Under the pieces are notes generated by a model. That model was not told the origin of the DNA, ran no database searches, and saw nothing but the letters and a program-made list of their open reading frames with translations. Shown one piece after another: positions 18,779-25,205 of a stretch of DNA of 25,205 bases (position 1 is its first letter; each line of letters opens with the position of its first letter). The position numbers and the translations under genes were made by a program. Origin of the DNA: Plakobranchus ocellatus (lineage: Eukaryota; Mollusca; Gastropoda; Plakobranchidae); the NCBI GenBank assembly GCA_019648995.1, contig BLXT01002363.1, positions 410,581-435,785 of the forward strand, in the 5' to 3' direction.

Positions 18779-21700
18779 CTGAAAAATTTCAATACATACA
18801 CTTAGATCTCTTAATTACCAAAATAATATCTTAAAGAAGAGCCAATAATTTAAAACTACTCTACTGAGTCAGCAGTTGCAAAAAATCAGTTTTAGAAAAG
18901 GGTGAGTTTTTTTTTGTTGTTTGTGTTTTTTTTTTTTTATGCAAATCAAAATTTCCATAACGCAGTTTTCATTTTCACTTGTAAGCTAAAAGAAAAATGT
19001 TTTCACAAATGTGTGATGTCACAACCAAACGACACTTTTTTGCAGCAAAATAAAAAATCATGATAAAAAGGGTTCAATACAGCCTGAAGGACATCTTCCA
19101 AGAGAGACAATGCTAATGGGCCAATTCTGTTTAGAAGTATCACAATTGCACCGGGATATTGACACTATTTCCTGCCCCAATATACATTTTGTGTACATAC
19201 TTTAAAAATCTGACATAAAACCTAATTAAAATAGTTGGCAAATTATGGCTCATTTGAAGCAAGTAATAATAAAAGGCGTTTCTATAATAAATCATGAAAA
19301 TATTATCATGGTACCAATTTTTTTTAAACACTTTATACAGGGATGTCAGTGGCTTCTGACAAAAAAGCAGGAAACTTATATCCATAGTTTTCTCAAAGCT
19401 TTGATTGAAGTATAATTGACTTTTAACTTACAAAAATAAGGCAAAAAGTCGGAAATCCTGTTTAAATCGGAAAACTGGCACCCCTGTTTAAACTAAAAAA
19501 ATTTTTTATACTGCTAAGAAATATGTTATACGAAAAAAATAAAAGAGTTGCAAAATCAAAGAATGTCTTCCAAATTAAGTTTTAAAAAAACAGTGGTCTT
19601 TGGACACAAGTGTATGATCTTACAAAACTGCTTTAAAATGAAACAATTTGAACAAAAAACAAAAACATTTTTCAACATATCGTAAGAAAACTTGCATCTT
19701 GAACAACACAAAAAAAAAAATTATAAAAAAATGTTTTGCCCTGCAGGCTATATCAGGAAAAAAATAATGAAATGTAAATTACAACTGATACATAGTGCTG
19801 ATAATTTTGTGGTCATGCCTTGGGCCAAAAAATTTGTAGGTGTAATCTGTGCTGTTCGAAATCATTTTAAAACATTTTAAGTTGTTGTTGCATTCTTTAA
19901 CTATATTACTTTCATTCCTTCAATAGGGCATCTTCAAGATCCTTAAACTTATCATTTATTCCCAAGAGTCCAGTACTTTTTTTACCTAATCTGAGCCGGA
20001 AATTTAATAAAACACCCAAAAAGTGTGTAAAGACAGCCTCAAAAATTCATGAATGAAATGGTTGAAACTCAATCAATATATAAAATAATAACAAGACATG
20101 TTTACCTGTTGCCTATCCAGAACACGAGGCTGAACCCAAGTCATGTGACACTTCTGATCTATTTCATCAATGGAGCCTCGTACCAAACCAAGGCTGAGGG
20201 CTTTCATCACCAACAACTCCACCTGGGAAATAATTCAAATTTTGTAGATATTTATTAATCATTGAAACAGTTTCAATTACAGACCAGAAATGCTAACCAT
20301 TTTAAATTTGTTTTTTTTATGTCTACAATCAGTTAAAATGGGCCTCAATTCTCTTGAGAATACCCACAAGGCACAAAGAGGTAAAAAGCATCGCGACTTG
20401 AATGTTGTCATCAGTATTGAACCTTTTGAATAATGAGCCATCATACTAACTTATTTTATAATCATCCCTGTAATGTATACACGCAAAAATCTCAGGCACA
20501 TCATCCACATTATTCATAATACAAAAGCAACTACTGTACAAAACATGAAACATACCTACTTTTTTTGCCTTTTACAACTGTCTTTTTATTAAACAAAGTT
20601 TAACACTTTCATTTGAATTCAAATAAAAAAATCAACTCTTTATTCCACTGATAGTAAGTAATTAACTTTGAATAGCCTAAATGAGATGTTTTTGTGTTCC
20701 CTGTCGCTTATTTGTAGATCTCAGGGTCGAAGAACTAAATTTAGCAACCTGTAATGGAAAAATCCTAATGATTTCAAGGTAAAGACTGCAGACAGTTTCT
20801 AATTATTATTTCTAGTTCCCCTCCCCCTTTCCCCCTCCCTAGTTTCATTGTACATTAAGGGGTTATTGAGAATAATGAAGAGATGGTAGGGTGTGAAGCA
20901 GGTTGGTAGGCAAGAAAGATTACCTTAAAACATGCACTTTAAAAATTTCGCATGCAATCTTAATTTTCATCTTAAAAAAAATGACTTGCAAGCAACATTT
21001 TTCTAAGCCAAAATTTTCACAGCTTATGTCAATTTTAACATTATCAAAATTTCAAATTTATTGAAAGCGAAATACTTACATCATTCTTTGGTATTCTGGC
21101 TGTTTCAGCTATGTTATCAAATGTTAACTGCCTGTCTGTAGCTGGCCTCTGGAACGTCATCTGATGAAATAAGAGACATAATGGATGCTTTACCAGATAA
21201 AGCTTTTTTTTTTTAAAACAAAAAGAAATTCTGTTTGTGCAATGAAATCTTTAAAAGTTCAGGTGATTTTCATAAAAAGTTACTAAAAATATTAATGTGT
21301 TTTAACATGATTTTTGAGTAAAAATACAAATATTTGTAACTTACACCTGATATAAAATGTCCTTGATTCATGGGCCTATAAGTTGAGGGGGGGGGGGGGG
21401 GAGAGAAGAGGGGAAGGAGGGCCTGACTAATATCAATACCCATTTGAAATATAAATTTCAAGATTTTGGCACTTCTTTTGCTGTTTGGACGTAAAATGCA
21501 CTCTATCAATTGTTCTTTCATTCTATTTCAGGCATATTTAGACTTGCCTGCCTTTGATTCAATGGTAAAAAAACAAAAGAAAATATGCAAGTTGGAAATT
21601 AAATCAACGATTTAAAAAACATTCATGTAATTCTATAGAAACTTCAATTGCGTTTTTCTCACTACATGCTTTTTCATCACAAAAAAAATCTCCTCTAAAG

Positions 21701-24351
21701 ATTATGATTTTTTAAAATTTAGCATAGCTGTGGCCTATGACATTACCTATAATATTAAAGAGGGTTTTATCAACATGTTTACTTTTTTTATTTTTATATG
21801 ACTTGTTTCATCAAAAAATGCGGTCAAAGTTATTTAAAAAAACATATAAAAAAAGAAGCTTCCAAAAACTTCCATTACTTTTTAGATAATATACTGGAGA
21901 ATATATGTCAGTAAATTTCAAATGATTTTAAGAGAAGATAGATTTTGAAAATGACATAATTTGCTGGTGGATACTCAAGATGGTGGCCGTTGCCATGGCA
22001 AACATGGGTGAAAAAAATTGTTTCATTATTTTTTTTCACTAATATGACCAAGGCATTATCAAATATAAATGCTGAACAAAAATGACTTTCTCCAATAATA
22101 ATAAAAAAAAAGCACTCTCACTTGCTGCCTCTTCCTCCCCCCTCCAAAACAGGTGTAAATAAATGGCATAAAATATCTTATCAAAAAATCATACCTCCAT
22201 CAAGCAAAGAAGATTAATTTTGCTTCTCATTACTGCCTCATTAGCTTTCAAGTCGGGCTGTGCAAATAAAAAACAATAAACGAATGGTTGTGATGATTTT
22301 TTATTTAGAAAACAAATAGGTAAATAGTTACTAAGTAAAAAAAGAAAATGTTTCAAAACATTTTTTGCAAAAAATTAATTTTTGAATTATCATCTTGAAA
22401 ATAACAACAAAAATGTCAACTTCAAACAAAGGTTTAAACACAAAAAAGCTAATAGGAATCAATGACTCTAAATACTCTTGACAGTGTAACTCTACTATTT
22501 TGAGAAAGTCACCAAGCTTGGCCACTCAATTGCTTTTGTATTGTTTGTCTATCTAATGAATTTAAAAGTCATAAATTGTATGACCTAAGGCGACCATAAT
22601 CAAATACAAAAGTGAATGCTGTTTTCCTCAAAAATAATCAAAAACCAAATGGTTCAATCACTTAACCGTGGGGCAACAAGAGCATGCTGGAATAAGTTTG
22701 GCAACATAAGGTTTCTTCATTTACAACTGTAAATTAAAGCTGGTATATCATGCGGATCTTTGAATTATCCAAAATGTTAGCTATGCTTGATATATCCATA
22801 TTATTTCACATCCATATCCAACACACTTTTGTTTATGAATCAAGAGACAGAATTAGAAATTAAACGCATAATTGAATATTTACCTGAGCAAGAAAGAGTA
22901 ATGAAGAATAAAGAAAGAAAAGAAAGGATTGGTTTTAGTATTACCTGTGAAGACCACTTGTCTTTCAAGGCATTGAATTTGTCAATGTTACCACTATTGA
23001 AAGCATACAACAGCTCCACAAGCCAGGCATTGCTGGTAGACTGCAGGGAACCTAGAATGTCATGAGCCAGGAGCTCACCAAAGTTATAAACCCGATCTCC
23101 GATTATTGCTGCCAAACCAATATTGAAAGCTCGTTCGGCCTGCTCTGCACTTGGCATGTCCTAAGAATATTTCAAAGATTCATAATTAAAATACATGCAA
23201 AGAGCTCATAGTCTACATGCATTTATGAATTTAAAAAATAATCGCCATTAAAAAAATTAAATCAGAAGAAAACCTTCAAATCAATTTAAATTAAATCGTA
23301 TGGCCCTGCACCATGCAGTCTTGTTTTAAACCAGCATAAACGCACTCATGATTGTGGGTGGAGATAAAAGAAAAGAGTAAGAAATGGATACATCATGAAA
23401 TATGTGACCTATCCATTTGAATAGGGATGATAATATCATTGAAATATAAAAAAGACTTTTTTTTTGTAATATTCCCAACTGTTTTCAAGAATTCTGCTTA
23501 ATATGCTGTTGGATTAACAACTTATTTTTATGGATTACATATATTTTTGGATCAGTCTCAATGAGTTAGGTGTTAGCATAGCAAAATGAGAAAAAGAGCA
23601 TTTAACTTTTAGCAGTGAGTCTTTCAGACTTTCATTTTTTATTTAAACTGTTGATATCTCAGCGGCAAATTCAGCTAACTCTATCCAATATCACCATTCT
23701 CAGTACAAAGAGCCTTACCTTTAAATCTGTACAACCCAAAAACCTTAGAGCCTCTTGATAGTACTGTGCATGGTTGCCCATCAGTTTATGATAGTTACTT
23801 GTTAGCTCATAGAATCTACCATGAACAGGTGAAACTCCATCTATGTCATTCAGAATTGTTTCACATTTTTCAATCAAGTCCTGCATAAAGGTAAATCAAA
23901 AATGTAATTTAAAAAAAGGAGGAGGAAGAGTAAGGAAAAGGGAATTTGTTATTCAAATACCAAACATGATAGGATTTGTAACTTTTTGAAGAAATCAAGA
24001 AATTTTTAAATGTCCCAGCTAAAAGCTTTTTTGATACTCTTTCAACAGCGCTTATTAAATTTTATGATTAAAAATCCAGATGATAAGAAAACTATGAATA
24101 TAAAATATATCATGTTGAATTTACCTAAAAACCCTTGCCAATCACTAAAAACATGTCTCAAACAGCAATGAACATCACAATTATGAAAAAAGGAGAAAAT
24201 TATATGGCAACTAAAAATACCTTTACAGGAGGGAAGTCTTTGTTGCGTAAATAGATTATTCCCATCAATGTCATGCACAACACTTTAGCCTCTTCACTTG
24301 CTTTTACTTTGTCTTTCATTTTCTCTAAAAAGTCAAGAGCGTGCTTTGGAT
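18683..24351 (-). CDS. PSMD13: 26S proteasome non-ATPase regulatory subunit 13 (Rpn9), 5' partial
   Basis: Seven coding exons read on the minus strand: 24351-24221, 23880-23719, 23160-22945, 22257-22195, 21160-21080, 20222-20106, 18778-18683. They give about 288 residues, against about 376 in human. Rpn9 is a structural subunit of the lid of the 19S regulatory particle, which recognises and deubiquitinates substrates in cytosol and nucleus. Segments that match the human protein from memory are [58 protein letters not shown] and the terminal A-H-D-I-L-T. The C-terminal half is the PCI (winged-helix) domain. All junctions are GT/AG; every intron is phase 0 except the most 5' one, which is phase 1. 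Roughly 90 N-terminal residues lie beyond the right edge. Confidence 0.96.
18779..20105 (-). other. PSMD13 intron (last)
   Basis: AT-rich, with a possible hAT-like MITE at 19338-19486. An open stretch at 19692-19880 has no recognisable similarity and is not called. Confidence 0.85.
19338..19486. mobile_element. Possible hAT-like MITE
   Basis: CAGGGATGTCAGT at the left end and ACTGGCACCCCTG at the right end are imperfect inverted repeats of each other. CAGGG-type termini are typical of hAT transposons. At about 149 bases there is no room for a transposase. The 8-base flanks (ACTTTATA; TTTAAACT) do not match, so the call is tentative. Confidence 0.4.
20106..20222 (-). CDS. PSMD13: PSMD13 exon: winged helix
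   Basis: A phase-0 exon of 39 codons between TCCCAG and GTAAAC. It encodes [14 protein letters not shown] and [10 protein letters not shown], nearly identical to human. Confidence 0.96.
20223..21079 (-). other. PSMD13 intron
   Basis: AT-rich with a C-rich patch at about 20818-20840. Nothing else recognised. Confidence 0.85.
21080..21160 (-). CDS. PSMD13: PSMD13 exon (81 bases)
   Basis: A phase-0 exon of 27 codons between CATCAG and GTAAGT. It encodes [18 protein letters not shown], matching human M-T-F-T-R-P-A-N-H-R-Q-L-T-F-E-E-I-A, the start of the winged helix. Confidence 0.95.
21387..21420 (+). repeat. Poly-G run with G-rich flank
   Basis: Fifteen consecutive G are followed by GAGAGAAGAGGGGAAGGAGGG. 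It could fold as a G-quadruplex and may be miscounted by sequencing. Confidence 0.8.
21977..21988 (+). promoter_or_regulatory. YY1-like motif
   Basis: AAGATGGTGGCC differs by one base from the AAGATGGCGGC core of YY1 sites and directly abuts the X-box. Function is not shown. Confidence 0.3.
21989..22003. promoter_or_regulatory. RFX X-box-like palindrome
   Basis: GTTGCCATGGCAAAC is one base from the symmetric RFX factor site GTTGCCATGGCAAC. RFX factors drive ciliary genes in animals. This is a motif match only and lies in a PSMD13 intron. Confidence 0.45.
22195..22257 (-). CDS. PSMD13: PSMD13 exon (63 bases)
   Basis: A short phase-0 exon of 21 codons between TTGCACAG and GTATGA. It encodes [10 protein letters not shown] and K-I-N-L-L-C-L-M-E, matching human P-D-L-A-A-N-E and K-I-Q-L-L-C-L-M-E. 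Confidence 0.94.
22258..22944 (-). other. PSMD13 intron
   Basis: AT-rich. Nothing recognised. Confidence 0.85.
22945..23160 (-). CDS. PSMD13: PSMD13 exon: start of PCI region
   Basis: The acceptor is TCTTAG and the donor GTAATA. Its 72 codons include [21 protein letters not shown] and [13 protein letters not shown], the best conserved part of the gene. Confidence 0.96.
23161..23718 (-). other. PSMD13 intron
   Basis: AT-rich. Nothing recognised. Confidence 0.85.
23719..23880 (-). CDS. PSMD13: PSMD13 exon
   Basis: The acceptor is ATGCAG and the donor GTAAGG. Its 54 codons include [19 protein letters not shown] and A-L-R-F-L-G-C, matching human G-V-T-S-V-H-S-R-F-Y, G-N-H-A-S-Y-Y and A-L-R-F-L-G-C. 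Confidence 0.95.
23881..24220 (-). other. PSMD13 intron
   Basis: AT-rich. Nothing recognised. Confidence 0.85.
24221..24351 (-). CDS. PSMD13: PSMD13 exon (first visible)
   Basis: The acceptor is CACCAG and the donor GTATTT. It encodes [21 protein letters not shown]-style helices, matching human D-P-N-V-A-L-T-F-L-E-K. It starts with two bases of a split Asp codon, so an upstream exon ending in G must exist. Confidence 0.93.
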
Positions 24352-25205
24352 CTGGTGATTGAAACAAACAAGAAATCTCATTTGCAATTTAATGTGTTGA
24401 AAACATTCAGCCTTTTTCTTTACTCTCAAATAAATCATAACAAATGACATACCAATTACTATCAATTTTAATAGTTATCCAGAGATTCTAAAACTTTCGT
24501 ATCCAACTCCATGTGTTTGAGTAGGCCTAGTATTTAAATCTTTGAGCATGGCAGATATCTACATTTCATCAAAATATATATTTTGTTAGTTTTCCAAATT
24601 CACACATGGAAGAGTATCCATAATTTAATCATCTGCTTTTTACCTTACTTTCTTTGTTTTGGTTTACAGAGGCCACCAATAACACTTTGAAGATTAAGAA
24701 ATTAAGATTAGTGACTGTTAAAGCCCCAGATCTTTCATGACAAAAACTAAGTTCAGCAATACTGCAAAGTGAATGTAGATGCTGGATATTGGAGGTAATA
24801 CTCAAAGCACTGCTCAGCTTAAAAACTGGAACAAGAGGCCTAGTCAGCCCGAATTTTTGATCAGTCAAAGTGAAATTTTCTGTAATACCAAGTGAAAGGA
24901 CTAAAAGTAAGTATAAGAAATTAAATATTCAATGCAGTGTATTTTCTTTTTCCTTTTGTCATAATTGTTTCTGCCTCCTTTAAAAAAAAAAAACCTCACA
25001 AATATATTTTCGGTGCTCCAAAACTCAACAAGTGTGCACTAATTTCATTTAAATTTCTTCACTCTTGCACTGCAAGTCTCAATTTCTAAATTGAAATTGA
25101 GCATCCTAGTTACAAATTTAGCGCCTGATTTTTTTTCCCAGACGCCAATTGTATTGTCTTTTGGTTTAGAAAAGGTCAGAAAAAAAAAAAAAAAAAAAAA
25201 AAAAA
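24352..25205 (-). other. PSMD13 intron running to the contig end
   Basis: No exon that could supply the missing N-terminal part (ending in phase 1 with G) was found. The last 25 bases are pure A, a likely assembly edge. Confidence 0.7.

Larger units (their letters stand above)
21161..22194 (-). other. PSMD13 intron with G run and X-box
   Basis: It contains a 15-G run at 21387-21401 and the RFX/YY1-like motif pair at 21977-22003. Confidence 0.85.

Noticed and set aside
19692-19880. Open frame of 62 codons in the last PSMD13 intron
   Set aside because: Lys-rich from A runs, with no similarity and no support on either strand.
24629-24868. Candidate 5' exon of PSMD13 on the minus strand
   Set aside because: Its residues do not match the expected N-terminal region, and the GTAAAA donor nearby does not leave the required single G in an open frame.

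Overview
The window reads as nuclear DNA of an invertebrate animal. It is AT-rich, its genes are split by U2-type GT/AG introns, and it carries tRNA-derived SINEs, microsatellites and assembly N runs. The palindrome TACATGTA recurs (508, 2841, 7629, 15823), which to my memory is common in mollusc genomes. I favour a mollusc or other lophotrochozoan marine animal, but the sequence does not prove it. Both ends look like contig ends, and the right end is a poly-A run.

Left part (962-11779, + strand): a tandem two-domain phosphagen kinase gene of the arginine-kinase type, with 11 visible coding exons and about 663 codons. The first exon(s) of domain 1 lie left of the window. Domain 1 uses 962-5803, a bridge intron lies at 5804-6504, and domain 2 uses 6505-11779. 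The four central exon pairs have identical lengths (269, 149, 166 and 181 bases) and phases, so the domains arose by duplication of an already split gene. Both domains keep the fold, the reactive cysteine and the catalytic glutamate equivalent to Limulus Glu225. Both have lost several nucleotide-binding residues, and each has further losses the other lacks. The protein ends in K-P-K-S-C-T-V-L, which fits a CaaX prenylation box and a class I PDZ ligand. A membrane-tethered, possibly non-catalytic double phosphagen kinase is the most unusual thing here.

Middle (about 11935-18223): a long intergenic stretch without recognisable genes. It holds microsatellite and poly-T/poly-G tracts, two local tandem duplications, and one well-preserved SINE with target-site duplications (14935-15208).

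Right part (18683-24351, - strand): seven coding exons of PSMD13 (Rpn9), a lid subunit of the 26S proteasome regulatory particle. They cover roughly the last 288 residues including the PCI domain; about 90 N-terminal residues lie beyond the right end. The two genes are convergent and show no functional link. One PSMD13 intron carries a near-perfect RFX X-box beside a YY1-like motif. No rRNA, functional tRNA, CRISPR array or virus-derived element was recognised.
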